From: Bordetella parapertussis
GTDB lineage: Bacteria; Pseudomonadota; Gammaproteobacteria; Burkholderiales; Burkholderiaceae_B
Reading direction: 5' to 3'
Length of the DNA stretch: 64,000 nt
NCBI GenBank assembly: GCA_945872285.1
Contig: CAMBZR010000005.1
Location: 1 to 64,000 of the forward strand
The notes beneath the pieces were generated by a model. That model was not told where the DNA came from and did no database searches. It saw only the letters and a program-made list of their open reading frames with translations. Each line of letters opens with the position of its first letter. Position 1 is the first letter of the stretch. The position numbers and the translations under genes were made by a program. Shown one piece after another: positions 26,036-34,589 of the stretch.

Positions 26036-26773
26036 TCAAAGTGGTTTTTTTGTGACCACTTTTTTGCTAGTTTTTTTAGTCACTTTTGCTGCTGCGGGGG
26101 GCTTGGCGCTGGCAGCCGTTGGCGCTTTTGAAGCCAGGCTCGACGCAGTCGCCGCAGCCACCTGTCCAAACTGCTGTTGCAACATATCCCACCACGCCAG
26201 AGCGGCAGCGGGCGGCGCGTGTGGCGGCGCAACGCCAACACCATTAGCACTTGCTGAATTAGCACCTGCTGAATTCGCAGCTGCTGAACTGGCCGCGCTG
26301 GCCCGGCCATTACGCGAGGTTGGCTGCGCCGCTTGAGGCTCAGGCGTTGGTGTGTTAGCTGGTGCCGCAGTTGTTGCTGGCGCCTGATTCATGGGCCAGC
26401 CGGCTGACCGAGTGGGCGACACTGTCGCAGCTCCCTGGTCTGTTTTGGAGCCCAGCCCAGCAGAACTAGCTGCCATAAATGACTTGAGCGTTGCGATTGT
26501 GGCGGCTTGCACCTCGAGACCCTGGATCGTGCTGCTTAGCATTGACAAGTTTAGTTTGAGCCAGTTTTCGACTGACTTCAGTTCAGCAATCTTACGCTCG
26601 AGCTCTTCGGGATTTAGCGAGGGGGTGAGCCCACTGTTCATCCCAGCGGGTCCAGCCAACCCGGCAAAGGCCTGACGCATCATTTCGAGGCTTGCCAACA
26701 GCGGGTTCGCGGCGCTGGCGCCACTTTGGCCAAACCCGGGCAAAACAAAAGGATTAGGGGGCGTCGCACTCAT
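26036..26773 (-). CDS. phaM: PhaM family polyhydroxyalkanoate granule regulatory protein
   Basis: 245-residue protein. The N-terminal 110 residues match PhaM of Ralstonia-type bacteria: NPFVLPGFGQ-like start, NPEELERKIAELKSVENWLKLNLSMLSSTIQGLEVQAATI. PhaM binds PHB synthase and DNA and links PHB granules to the nucleoid. The rest is a low-complexity Ala/Pro/Ser linker ending in a lysine-rich DNA-binding tail (KKTSKKVVTKK), as in known PhaM proteins. It indicates that the host makes PHB granules, although no phaCAB genes are in the window. A short pentapeptide repeat sits in the linker. Confidence 0.85.
   Translation of the reverse strand: MSATPPNPFVLPGFGQSGASAANPLLASLEMMRQAFAGLAGPAGMNSGLTPSLNPEELERKIAELKSVENWLKLNLSMLSSTIQGLEVQAATIATLKSFMAASSAGLGSKTDQGAATVSPTRSAGWPMNQAPATTAAPANTPTPEPQAAQPTSRNGRASAASSAAANSAGANSASANGVGVAPPHAPPAAALAWWDMLQQQFGQVAAATASSLASKAPTAASAKPPAAAKVTKKTSKKVVTKKPL
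26244..26288. repeat. Three tandem 15-bp units inside phaM
   Basis: TTAGCACTTGCTGAA, TTAGCACCTGCTGAA and TTCGCAGCTGCTGAA follow one another without gaps. On the coding (minus) strand they encode three degenerate pentapeptides of the form S-A-x-A-N in the Ala/Ser-rich linker. Copy number is a multiple of three bases, so changes would keep the frame. Confidence 0.85.
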
Positions 26774-26900
26774 AGAGGGCCTTGTTGTTAAGCGTGATGG
26801 TTAGATATTACTCGCATCTGCAATGCGCCTGACAAGCAAAAATCCTTCTTGAAAGTGTTTGTCCGGCGCTTAAAGTCTAAATATTCTGTGACAATACGCT

Positions 26901-27131
26901 ATGCCAATAATACTGACGTTAACTGAACTTGAAGCCGCCATCAATTTCTGGCGCCAACGCAGCCCCTCGGTGGGTGAAGAACTGCGCCTGTGCCCCGAGG
27001 CCTCAAGCCTGGCGACGCCCTACGCGCTGATGATTATCGAACGGCGCAAAGAACTCACGGTTGCCGAGCTCTCAGAGCGGGCGCAGGGCGCACTCGCCAC
27101 CTGGCGCGAAACCTTGGCTCAGCGCGGCTAG
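26901..27131 (+). CDS. DUF3717 domain protein
   Basis: Small cytosolic protein of 76 residues that matches the DUF3717 family found in Burkholderiales: LTELEAAINFWRQRSPS, LCPEASSLATPYALMI and a C-terminal WRETL. The function is unknown. It stands alone between phaM (divergent) and the sco gene (convergent, 13 bp away). The family is small and highly conserved in this order, which supports a real gene. Confidence 0.85.
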   Translation: MPIILTLTELEAAINFWRQRSPSVGEELRLCPEASSLATPYALMIIERRKELTVAELSERAQGALATWRETLAQRG

Positions 27132-27144
27132 CGGCACACAAACT

Positions 27145-27741
27145 TCAACGCAACAAACGTTGAATATCATGCGCAATCGCCGCTGCACCAATGTTGTTCG
27201 CTAAAAGCACCCGTGACTCGCCTTGCGCGTCGAGCAAAAAGAACGACGCGCTGTGATCCACTGAGTAGTTTCCTTGCACCCCGGCGTTTTTTGCGTAATA
27301 AATCTTAAACGAGCTTGCGGCTTTTTTGATCTGGTCGGGCGTACCAGTGAGCCCCAAAAACTGCGAGTCAAAGCCTGAGACATACGCGCGTAAAACCTCT
27401 TGCGTATCACGCTCTGGGTCGACCGTTACCAACACGACCTGCACCTTTGCCGCTTGTGAGCCCAACAATTTCATGACTTGGGCAAGCTCAGCTAGCGAAC
27501 TTGGACAAATATCGGGGCACTGCGTAAACCCAAAGAGCACTACAGTCACTTTGCCTTTAAGAGTTTCAAGCGTATGCGGGCGGCCATCGGTGCCGGTTAA
27601 GGCCAACTCTTTAGCTAAGTGCGTACCCGTGATGTCGCTGCCTTTAAAGCCTGGTGCAGCATCCTTACAGGCGGTTAAGCCCAGCACACACACACTGAAC
27701 AGCAGAGCAACTACGGCATGCCGCAGACCGTAGCGTTTCAT
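27145..27741 (-). CDS. SCO1/SenC family copper chaperone
   Basis: Periplasm-facing lipoprotein that helps deliver copper to the CuA centre of cytochrome oxidase. 198 residues from the ATG at 27741, which overlaps the ctaB stop as TAATG; the frame to 27762 is an extension. A lipobox LTAC ends the signal sequence. The thioredoxin-like domain has the copper ligands CPDIC (C-x3-C) in FTQCPDICPS and the later histidine in YSVDHSASFF. All three ligands are present, so it should bind copper. Last gene of the heme A/assembly block. Confidence 0.93.
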   Translation of the reverse strand: MKRYGLRHAVVALLFSVCVLGLTACKDAAPGFKGSDITGTHLAKELALTGTDGRPHTLETLKGKVTVVLFGFTQCPDICPSSLAELAQVMKLLGSQAAKVQVVLVTVDPERDTQEVLRAYVSGFDSQFLGLTGTPDQIKKAASSFKIYYAKNAGVQGNYSVDHSASFFLLDAQGESRVLLANNIGAAAIAHDIQRLLR

Positions 27742-28640
27742 TAGGGCACCATCAACAGCCAATGATCTGCGAGCAAGGCCGCAAACAAAAGCGATAAATA
27801 CAAAATTGAAAATCTAAAAAGCTTACGCGCTAATTCGTCGCTATAGGCGCGGTAAAGTTTAAAAGCATAGCCAACAAAAATTAGCCCAAGCGCCACCGCC
27901 GTCCCCAGATACAACAGCCCACTCATGCCCACGATATAGGGTAAAAGTGTCGTGGCCAACAAGGCAATGCTGTAGAGCAGAATATGCAGTCGGGTGAATT
28001 TCTCGCCGTGTGTGATGGGTAACATTGGTAAACCAGAGTTTGCATAATCTTTAGTGCGATATAGCGCCAGTGCCCAAAAATGCGGGGGCGTCCAGATAAA
28101 AATAATTAATACCAACAACCAGGCTTCGCCTGGCACCGCATCAGCTACCGCCGCCCAACCCAGCGCCGGAGGCATTGCGCCCGACAACCCGCCAATCACA
28201 ATATTTTGCGGAGTTCTGGGTTTCAGAATGATTGTGTAAATCACGGCATAGCCGACAAAGGTCGCAAAGGTGAGCCACATCGTCAGCGGGTTGACCCATT
28301 GATACAGCACCACCATGCCGGTTGCGCCCAGCACACCCGAGAAACCTAACACCTGCGCCGTAGAGATCGAACCCGTCGCTGTCGCGCGTTGCGCCGTTCG
28401 CAGCATTCGCGCGTCAACTTGCTGCTCGATCAGACAGTTCATTGCAAAGGCCGCTGCGGCGAGCAACCAGATGCCAACCGTCGCGGCTAGCACGAGCCTG
28501 AGGTCGGGTAGCTCTGGCGTTGCCAGATACATGCCGATCACTGCGCAAAATACCGCTAGCTGTGTGACGCGAGGCTTGGTCAGCACAAGATACTGGCGCA
28601 AAAGGCCTGGGGTGGCGGCGGTCGTGCTGATCATGTTCAC
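27741..28640 (-). CDS. ctaB: Protoheme IX farnesyltransferase (heme O synthase)
   Basis: UbiA-superfamily membrane prenyltransferase (also CyoE) that attaches farnesyl to heme B to make heme O. 299 residues with about nine spans. The first prenyl-binding motif reads [15 protein letters not shown], with Glu in place of the first Asp of the N-x3-D-x3-D form; I believe this variant is usual in betaproteobacteria. The second region has [15 protein letters not shown]. It lies 5 bp after ctaA and shares TAATG with sco. It supplies heme O for CtaA and so for the caa3 oxidase next door. Confidence 0.95.
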   Translation of the reverse strand: MNMISTTAATPGLLRQYLVLTKPRVTQLAVFCAVIGMYLATPELPDLRLVLAATVGIWLLAAAAFAMNCLIEQQVDARMLRTAQRATATGSISTAQVLGFSGVLGATGMVVLYQWVNPLTMWLTFATFVGYAVIYTIILKPRTPQNIVIGGLSGAMPPALGWAAVADAVPGEAWLLVLIIFIWTPPHFWALALYRTKDYANSGLPMLPITHGEKFTRLHILLYSIALLATTLLPYIVGMSGLLYLGTAVALGLIFVGYAFKLYRAYSDELARKLFRFSILYLSLLFAALLADHWLLMVP

Positions 28641-28645
28641 AGTTT

Positions 28646-29758
28646 TTATTGAGGCAACCCCGATTGTACCGACAAGCCTTGCACACGCGGCTTGGCCAGT
28701 CTGGTCAACAGAGTCACCACCGCCAACACGAGCCCTGCCGCGCCGCCGTTATGCAGCACTGCGATCACTAAAGGCCACTGAAAAAAGATAGTCGTGAGAC
28801 CTGTGACCAGTTGCGCGACCAGCAGGCACAGCACCAGTGTAGCCGGACCGCGCAGCCCCGCCTCGGCGCGCAAACGCCAGCCTAACCACCCCCAAAACGC
28901 AAACACTAGCCAAGCTGTGTTTCTGTGCACCCAATGAATAGCGGTCAACGCGGGCTGGGAAATCATTTCGCCGTTTGGCATTTCTCCCAGGCCCCGCACG
29001 ACCGCAAACCCGCTTGCCGCATCCATTTGTGGCCACCAGCTGCCTTGGCAGGTCGGAAAATCCATACAAGCGAGCGCAGCGTAGTTTGTACTGACCCAGC
29101 CACCGAGCGCAATTTGCACAAACAATAAGCCGAGCCCGAGGGCCGCCCACTTAAAGTCTCGAGCACTGTGCTCAGACACAGGGCGGTGGGGCCTTTCGCG
29201 AGCCGCCAGCCAAGTCATTAGCGCAAGCAAGCTTAAACCACCCAGCAAATGGACGGTCACGATCGCCGGCATCAACTTTTGCGTCACAGTCCAGGCCCCA
29301 AAAGCGCCCTGTACACACACGGCGAGCAAAGCCACGAATGCGAGCGCCGGCGAATGCCCCAACTTTGTCCGATGACGCCATGCCATCCAGCAAATAGAAA
29401 TAATCAACAGCCCAAGAAAACCACCCACATAGCGATGAATCATCTCAATCCAAGCTTTTGGTACCGTCACAGGCCCGTCTGGCATGATTTGTGCAGCTTC
29501 GCGGATCGCTTGCATTGCACCTAGCGGCGTCACGTTGCCATAACAGCCAGGCCAGTCGGGGCAGCCCAACCCAGAGTCGGTTAAGCGCACAAAGGCTCCG
29601 AACATAATGAGGTCAAGCGTAAGAAACCAGGTCAAGAACAATATCTTTCGATAGCGACGGCGTGTTTGTGCAGCCGCGTTTCGTTCGGCTGCGCCTAGCT
29701 CACCCGCAGCAGTGTGAGGGGCTGATGTGCTCGCAGTGTTCTGGGCGGTTACGCTCAT
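28646..29758 (-). CDS. ctaA: Heme A synthase (COX15/CtaA family)
   Basis: Membrane monooxygenase that oxidises the C8 methyl of heme O to the formyl group of heme A. 370 residues with about eight spans; histidine ligands lie in [28 protein letters not shown] and VLHNGGAA. A short soluble N-terminus precedes the first span ([32 protein letters not shown] is split over the start of that region). It overlaps the preceding small membrane protein by one base and is followed 5 bp later by ctaB, so the three are coupled. The extra Met-rich leader before LTWF is modest and I kept the given start. Confidence 0.94.
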   Translation of the reverse strand: MSVTAQNTASTSAPHTAAGELGAAERNAAAQTRRRYRKILFLTWFLTLDLIMFGAFVRLTDSGLGCPDWPGCYGNVTPLGAMQAIREAAQIMPDGPVTVPKAWIEMIHRYVGGFLGLLIISICWMAWRHRTKLGHSPALAFVALLAVCVQGAFGAWTVTQKLMPAIVTVHLLGGLSLLALMTWLAARERPHRPVSEHSARDFKWAALGLGLLFVQIALGGWVSTNYAALACMDFPTCQGSWWPQMDAASGFAVVRGLGEMPNGEMISQPALTAIHWVHRNTAWLVFAFWGWLGWRLRAEAGLRGPATLVLCLLVAQLVTGLTTIFFQWPLVIAVLHNGGAAGLVLAVVTLLTRLAKPRVQGLSVQSGLPQ

Positions 29759-30387
29759 CAGCCTATCCTCGAGTTACGCACAAGCTTGCTGATATCTCCA
29801 CGCACCTTTTCAGGCTCGGCATTGGCAGGATATTGCAAAATCAGATTGGCGTGCGGATCAATAATCCACATTGGCTCAGCCAGAGCGCTTGCCGCGGTGG
29901 CCACAGTGGAGGCCGCAGTTTCTGTCATTAAAAAAGCCTTGAGCTGCTCGGGCTTGATGCGCAACATCACGGTGCCTTTATAGGCTTCAAGCACTTTGGC
30001 GGGCACCGGCGCATCATCGGTAATAAACCAAACGCGCGCCAGACGCTCAACGTTTTTCCCTTGGCTTGCGTGCGAATTGCGTAAGATAAATAATTTACGT
30101 GCGCAGGCGTCCTGGCAGTCACCGCCATCAGCCGCAACCAGCAACCACTTTCCCCTTAACGTTTCAACATCAAACGGCTGGCCGTCAAGCGTCGTCGCCT
30201 CGAGCGCCGCCCGGGCGGGTATCGGACGTTGGGGCTCGATTAACGTGCCGTAGGCCACGCTGCCGTCAGGACGCCACTGGGGGTTGAAATAAACCAAAAC
30301 CGCCGCCAGCACAGGGGCCAGACTAAGCAAGATAATCAGCACAAGTGGCGTGCGTGAGCGCGTGCGCGGTGGGGTCAACTCAGTCAT
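29758..30387 (-). CDS. Membrane-anchored thioredoxin-fold protein of the cox assembly block
   Basis: 209 residues with one N-terminal membrane anchor (PLVLIILLSLAPVLAAVLVYF) and an exported domain resembling a degenerate SCO/thioredoxin fold: the segment LRGKWLLVAADGGDCQDACARKLF has a C-x3-C pair at the place where SCO proteins bind copper. The third SCO ligand, a late histidine before the last core strands, is not seen at the expected spot. Homologues sit between SURF1 and ctaA in many betaproteobacteria and are annotated only as hypothetical membrane proteins. It may act in disulfide or copper handling for oxidase assembly (inference). One-base overlap with ctaA. Confidence 0.75.
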   Translation of the reverse strand: MTELTPPRTRSRTPLVLIILLSLAPVLAAVLVYFNPQWRPDGSVAYGTLIEPQRPIPARAALEATTLDGQPFDVETLRGKWLLVAADGGDCQDACARKLFILRNSHASQGKNVERLARVWFITDDAPVPAKVLEAYKGTVMLRIKPEQLKAFLMTETAASTVATAASALAEPMWIIDPHANLILQYPANAEPEKVRGDISKLVRNSRIG

Positions 30388-30396
30388 GTTCTTCCG

Positions 30397-31197
30397 TCAA
30401 AAAAGTCGGCGCGATCGGCTGCGCCTGGTACGCCAGACCACAACCACCAGCGCGATTAAACAAATCGCCGCAAAACCAAACCACTGCATGGCGTAACCGG
30501 TATTTTTGTCGGCATCAACAGACGGCTGCGGCCAAGTTCTTATCAGACCATCATTTGCCGGGCTTGTCTGCAACAACACTACAGGGAAAAAATTTAATCC
30601 GCTCAGTTTTGACACTTCGGCAACTGCGAGGTTCTGCCGCCTGGGCAATAAATCGGTATCAATCGCGTCGGAGCGCGCTGCAAAACTAGCGGGTCCAGCG
30701 AAAGCAAGCGTCTCGTTCGCGGGCTTCGCTGAAGACCATAACTCAAACAATCTTGGCACGTGCTCGGCGAGCTCGCCGCTCAGGTGCTGGTCCGAGTCAG
30801 GCGTTGGCACAATTGGGGCTTTATTTGTGCCCAGCGGTCGCGCAAACCAGCCTCTTAAAACCAACACTGCTCGACCGTCTTCTATCACAAGAGGCGTTGC
30901 CAGCCATAAACCGGGGCGACCGTTCAAGTTCCGGTTATCAAGCAGCAGACTCAGGTCGCCTCGCCAACGTCCCTGAACGGTAGCCGGCGTCCAATTTTTA
31001 AAATTGTGTGCTTCTTGAGTCGCGTTGTTTAACTCAATCGCTGTGGCCTTGCGGCCTTGCTCAATGGTTGCGGCAATAGTTCGGCGCTCTGTGGCGCGGT
31101 CGAGTTGCCAAAAGCCTAACGAGACACAGGTGCCTCCAACGAGCATAAGCAGCGCCATGGCAAGGGCTGTGCGTGTATTTCGAGTCCCTGGCGGCAT
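30397..31197 (-). CDS. SURF1 family cytochrome oxidase assembly protein
   Basis: Inner-membrane protein that helps insert heme a into subunit I. 266 residues with the typical two spans at the ends: the first in ALAMALLMLVGGTCVSLGFWQLDRA and the last in YAMQWFGFAAICLIALVVVVW, with a periplasmic domain between them (LLDNRNLNGRPGLWLATPL and VLVLRGWFARP). The conserved LGFWQLDRA and QWFGFA stretches are family signatures. It begins 35 bp from the divergent DUF2909 gene and is followed 9 bp later by the thioredoxin-fold gene. Confidence 0.92.
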   Translation of the reverse strand: MPPGTRNTRTALAMALLMLVGGTCVSLGFWQLDRATERRTIAATIEQGRKATAIELNNATQEAHNFKNWTPATVQGRWRGDLSLLLDNRNLNGRPGLWLATPLVIEDGRAVLVLRGWFARPLGTNKAPIVPTPDSDQHLSGELAEHVPRLFELWSSAKPANETLAFAGPASFAARSDAIDTDLLPRRQNLAVAEVSKLSGLNFFPVVLLQTSPANDGLIRTWPQPSVDADKNTGYAMQWFGFAAICLIALVVVVWRTRRSRSRRLF

Positions 31198-31232
31198 GTC
31201 TGCGATAATTCCTGTTTTTGGCGGAGTTCGTC

Positions 31233-31436
31233 GTGCGCATACTAGTAATTATTGCCTTTATCGGCATCTTGGGTAGCTTAGCGTCAGCATTGTTTTATTT
31301 GATGCGTGACAAAGGCGCCTCGAGCAAAATGGTCAATGCGCTAACGCTTCGAATCGGCCTGTCGGTCGTACTGTTTTTGCTGCTGTTGTTCTCTTACTGG
31401 ATGGGCTGGATTGAAGCGACAGGTTTTAAGGGCTAA
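31233..31436 (+). CDS. Twin transmembrane protein (DUF2909-like)
   Basis: Tiny membrane protein of 67 residues with two hydrophobic helices joined by a short basic loop (YLMRDKGASSKMVNALTLR). The start is GTG at 31233, six bases after a GCGGAG ribosome-binding site; a TTG at 31218 would include that site in the coding region and is unlikely. Such proteins are found beside coxC/SURF1 in Burkholderiales and are thought to assist the oxidase, but no mechanism is known to me. It lies opposite to its neighbours and ends just before a strong bidirectional terminator. Confidence 0.83.
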   Translation: MRILVIIAFIGILGSLASALFYLMRDKGASSKMVNALTLRIGLSVVLFLLLLFSYWMGWIEATGFKG

Positions 31437-31453
31437 CGGTAGGCTGTGTGGAA

Positions 31454-31496
31454 GCAAAGATAAAAAAGCCGGCAATGCCGGCTTTTTTATCTTTGC
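31454..31496. terminator. Bidirectional terminator with a perfect 20-bp stem
   Basis: The arm at 31454-31473 (GCAAAGATAAAAAAGCCGGC) is the exact complement of 31477-31496 with a 3-base loop. The GC-rich core next to T-runs on each strand makes a rho-independent terminator in both directions, serving the DUF2909-like gene on the plus strand and coxC on the minus strand, which end 17 and 19 bp away. Confidence 0.93.
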
Positions 31497-31515
31497 AAGA
31501 CCCAGTGCGCTTGCC

Positions 31516-32391
31516 CTAAAACCAGTAAACGAACAAATACAGACCTAACCAAACCACATCAACAAAATGCCAATACCAGGCAGCACCCTCAAAACCAAAG
31601 TGGTGATCAGCTCTGAAGTGGCCCTTCATCATACGAATCAAAATCACGGTTAGCATCGTTGCGCCAAGCAGCACATGAAAACCGTGGAATCCGGTCAACA
31701 TATAGAATAATGAGCCGTAAGCGCCTGAATTGAATTTAAGATTCAAGTCAGTGTAGGCGTGGTAATACTCAAAGCCCTGGCAGGCGACGAAAATGAAGCC
31801 TAGAAGGATAGTCGCAAACAACCAAAATTTTGCTTTGCCGCGATGGTCTGCAATCAAGGCGTGATGAGAAATCGTCAACGTCACGCCAGAGCTCAGCAGC
31901 AAAGCCGTGTTAATTGTCGGTAGCCAAAAAGGTCCCATGGTTTGAAAGGCCTCAACCACTCCTGCTGGGCCAAGGTTTGGCCAAACAGCATTAAACTCTG
32001 GCCACAATAAAAGCTTGTGGTCTAGGTCGCCCAACCAAGGCAGCGTTATGGTGCGTGTGTACCAAAGCGAACCAAAAAACGCAGCAAAAAACATAACTTC
32101 AGAAAAGATAAACCAGCTCATGCTCCAGCGATAAGACATATCGATGCGCTTGCTGTTCATTCCAGCTTCTGACTCTTGGATGGCGTCGCCAAACCAGTAG
32201 TACAACACGACCATCAAGCCGAGCAAGCCTGCAAACACTGCCCACTTTGCCACGTCAATTCCGTTGATCCAGGCCGAGGCGCCGAACATCACAATCATGA
32301 GCGCAATACTGGCGCGTACAGGGTGAGCCGAGTTGGCGGGAACGTAGTAGTAAGGCGCTACGTTTCCTTGGGCGGAGTGGGGTGCACTCAT
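31516..32391 (-). CDS. coxC: Cytochrome c oxidase subunit III
   Basis: Third core subunit of the aa3/caa3 oxidase; it supports proton uptake stability and has no metal. 291 residues from the ATG at 32391 (MSAPHSAQ), preceded by GGAGAACACA; the frame from 32403 adds four residues ahead of that site. About seven spans, with SWFIFSEVMFFAAFFGSLW, the NTALLLSSGVTLTISHHAL helix and the C-terminal HFGFEGAAWYWHFVDVVWLGLY signature. Last gene of the minus-strand coxB-coxA-small protein-DUF2970-coxC operon and followed by a strong terminator. Confidence 0.96.
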   Translation of the reverse strand: MSAPHSAQGNVAPYYYVPANSAHPVRASIALMIVMFGASAWINGIDVAKWAVFAGLLGLMVVLYYWFGDAIQESEAGMNSKRIDMSYRWSMSWFIFSEVMFFAAFFGSLWYTRTITLPWLGDLDHKLLLWPEFNAVWPNLGPAGVVEAFQTMGPFWLPTINTALLLSSGVTLTISHHALIADHRGKAKFWLFATILLGFIFVACQGFEYYHAYTDLNLKFNSGAYGSLFYMLTGFHGFHVLLGATMLTVILIRMMKGHFRADHHFGFEGAAWYWHFVDVVWLGLYLFVYWF

Positions 32392-32421
32392 TGTGTTCTC
32401 CAAACTAACAAAATATAAATG

Positions 32422-32652
32422 TTATTGCTGAGTTAACAGGGCGATCGCCCAATTAGCCAGCTTCACTAAGCTCACGACAAAAACGACTGCCAACAACACA
32501 CCAGCAATAATCAGGTGAACCGGATTGATTCGTGCAATATCTTCTTGATAGCCAGCGTTTTTTCTAACACCAAACGCTGCCCAAAGCACCGCCTTAAGCG
32601 TTTGAAAAAAACTCAGCTTGCGTTGGGCAGATTCTTTTAAGCCATCGCTCAT
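32422..32652 (-). CDS. DUF2970 domain protein
   Basis: 76-residue protein with a short soluble N-terminus (FFQTLKAVLWAAFGVRKN) and one membrane helix (LIIAGVLLAVVFVVSLVKLANWA). The family is found almost only beside cytochrome oxidase genes in betaproteobacteria, usually between ctaG and coxC, and is probably an assembly or accessory subunit. Here it stands between a 39-residue small protein and coxC, with no ctaG. Confidence 0.87.
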   Translation of the reverse strand: MSDGLKESAQRKLSFFQTLKAVLWAAFGVRKNAGYQEDIARINPVHLIIAGVLLAVVFVVSLVKLANWAIALLTQQ

Positions 32653-32667
32653 GCAAGCTGCCTTGCT

Positions 32668-32787
32668 TTAAGAAAAGTAATGCAAATAAACTTGTCTGCC
32701 TACGGTGTAGGCAAACAAACCTAAAACAATTACCGTAAAAAACAACCCAGTGCGTCGGTTTTTTCGACGCTGTTCAGTAGTTAACAT
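32668..32787 (-). CDS. Cytochrome oxidase small assembly protein (39 residues)
   Basis: A short frame in the gap between coxA and the DUF2970 gene. It starts with ATG at 32787, eight bases after the coxA stop, and an AGGT-type site lies 6-7 bases upstream of the start inside the end of coxA. The product has a basic head (TTEQRRKNRRTG) and one hydrophobic helix (LFFTVIVLGLFAYTVG). Position, size and layout match the 'cytochrome oxidase small assembly protein' that follows coxA in many Burkholderiales. It probably acts together with copper insertion into subunit I, but its mechanism is not established. Confidence 0.8.
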   Translation of the reverse strand: MLTTEQRRKNRRTGLFFTVIVLGLFAYTVGRQVYLHYFS

Positions 32788-32794
32788 TTTTTAC

Positions 32795-34411
32795 CTATTT
32801 AACGACTGGTGGTGTTTCAAAGGTATGGAAAGGCGCGGGCGAAGGTACTGTCCACTCCAGTCCTTCCGCACCCTCCCAAGGCTTCGCTGCAGCTGGGACA
32901 CCCTTACCCGCATAGGCTTTCAGAATGATGTACAGGAACAGCAATTGCGAGAACCCGAACAGGAACGCTCCAATGGTCGCGACTTGATGAAAATCGGTAA
33001 ATTGAGCAGCGTAATCGGCATACCGGCGTGGCATGCCGGCCAAGCCCATAAAGTGCATTGGGAAAAAGGTCACATTAAACGAAATCATGCTTGACCAAAA
33101 ATGAATCTTGCCAAGTTTTTCGTCGTACATGTAGCCGCACCACTTAGGCAACCAGTAATACGTGCCGGCAAACAGACCAAACAACGAGCCCGCGACTAAA
33201 ACGTAGTGAAAGTGTGCCACCACATAATAGGTGTCGTGCACCTGAATATCAATTGGTGCCATCGACAGGATCAACCCGGTAAAGCCGCCAATCGTAAACA
33301 CAAAGATGAAGCCCACTGCAAACAACATCGGAGTCTCGAACGTCATCGACCCCTTCCACATCGTAGCAACCCAGTTGAAAACTTTGACGCCTGTTGGAAT
33401 CGCAATCAACATCGTGGCGTACATAAAATACAACTGCCCGGTGACGGGCATACCCGTTGCAAACATGTGGTGTGCCCACACGATAAACGACAAGATCGCG
33501 ATTGAGGCCGTTGCGTACACCATCGAGGCGTAACCAAACAGTGGTTTACGGGCAAAGGCAGGGATGATAGCGGACACGATCCCAAAGGCCGGCAAGATCA
33601 TGATGTAGACCTCGGGGTGGCCAAAGAACCAGAAGATGTGCTGATACAGAACGGGATCGCCGCCTACGGCTGCATTAAAGAACCCTGTACCAAAGTGGCG
33701 ATCGGTTAACACCATGGTGATCGCTGCAGCCAACACTGGCATCACTGCGATTAGCAAATACGCGGTGATCAGCCATGTCCAACAAAACAGAGGCATTTTC
33801 ATCAAGGTCATGCCAGGCGCGCGCATGTTCAGGATGGTGACAACGATATTGATCGAGCCCATGATGGACGAGGCACCCATCAAATGCATCGCAAAAATTG
33901 CCATGTCCATGCCGGGACCCATTTGCAGGGTCAGCGGAGCGTATAGTGTCCAGCCGGCAGCAGTCGCGCCACCTGGGACAAAGAAAGACGCCGTCAGCAA
34001 CGCGCCCGCAACGGGCAACAGCCAAAAGCTAAAGTTATTCATGCGGGCAAACGCCATATCGGCCGCGCCAATTTGGAGGGGGACCATCCAGTTTGCAAAC
34101 CCGACAAACGCCGGCATGATGGCACCAAACACCATGATTAAACCGTGCATCGTGGTGAACTGATTAAACAGTTCGGGGCGAAAGAACTGCAGTCCTGGCT
34201 GAAACAGCTCGGTGCGCAACAACAGCGCAAGCGTGCCACCCTCGAGCAGCATTGCAAAAGAAAAAATCAAGTACATCGTACCGATATCTTTATGGTTGGT
34301 GGCAAACAACCAACGCCGCCAGCCGTGAGGCATGTGGGCGTGATCATCATGCGCATGGCCATCGTGTGCGTGGCCGTGCCCTGAAACGTGGTCTGCTGTA
34401 ACGCTGCTCAT
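32795..34411 (-). CDS. coxA: Cytochrome c oxidase subunit I
   Basis: Catalytic subunit with hemes a and a3 and CuB; it reduces O2 and pumps protons. 538 residues, twelve spans. CuB ligands with the His-Tyr crosslink lie in [14 protein letters not shown], the two adjacent histidines in WAHHMF, and heme ligands in VAHFHYVL; the proton-channel region is present. The N-terminus is unusual in having nine histidines between residues 8 and 29, alternating with D, A and G ([16 protein letters not shown]), before the standard [17 protein letters not shown]. Second gene of the cox operon, 178 bp after coxB; that gap contains no frame I believe. Confidence 0.98.
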   Translation of the reverse strand: MSSVTADHVSGHGHAHDGHAHDDHAHMPHGWRRWLFATNHKDIGTMYLIFSFAMLLEGGTLALLLRTELFQPGLQFFRPELFNQFTTMHGLIMVFGAIMPAFVGFANWMVPLQIGAADMAFARMNNFSFWLLPVAGALLTASFFVPGGATAAGWTLYAPLTLQMGPGMDMAIFAMHLMGASSIMGSINIVVTILNMRAPGMTLMKMPLFCWTWLITAYLLIAVMPVLAAAITMVLTDRHFGTGFFNAAVGGDPVLYQHIFWFFGHPEVYIMILPAFGIVSAIIPAFARKPLFGYASMVYATASIAILSFIVWAHHMFATGMPVTGQLYFMYATMLIAIPTGVKVFNWVATMWKGSMTFETPMLFAVGFIFVFTIGGFTGLILSMAPIDIQVHDTYYVVAHFHYVLVAGSLFGLFAGTYYWLPKWCGYMYDEKLGKIHFWSSMISFNVTFFPMHFMGLAGMPRRYADYAAQFTDFHQVATIGAFLFGFSQLLFLYIILKAYAGKGVPAAAKPWEGAEGLEWTVPSPAPFHTFETPPVVK

Positions 34412-34589
34412 AGTTGACTCCTATCCTGCTGGTGCCGCGCCCACACGGATAGTGTGAAAGCTGGCGTATCTGAACAAAATGTATCGAAACCTAACTTATC
34501 CAACTGACTTCACTGCGAACTAACTTAACCGCTAACAATTCTTGCCTGAGCGCCGCGTGAATACGCGTGCAGCAGCTTTGGGCTCGAGC

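Noticed and set aside
28390..28440. Glu instead of Asp in the first prenyl motif of heme O synthase
   Set aside because: To my knowledge this variant is usual in betaproteobacterial CtaB and not a sign of loss of function.
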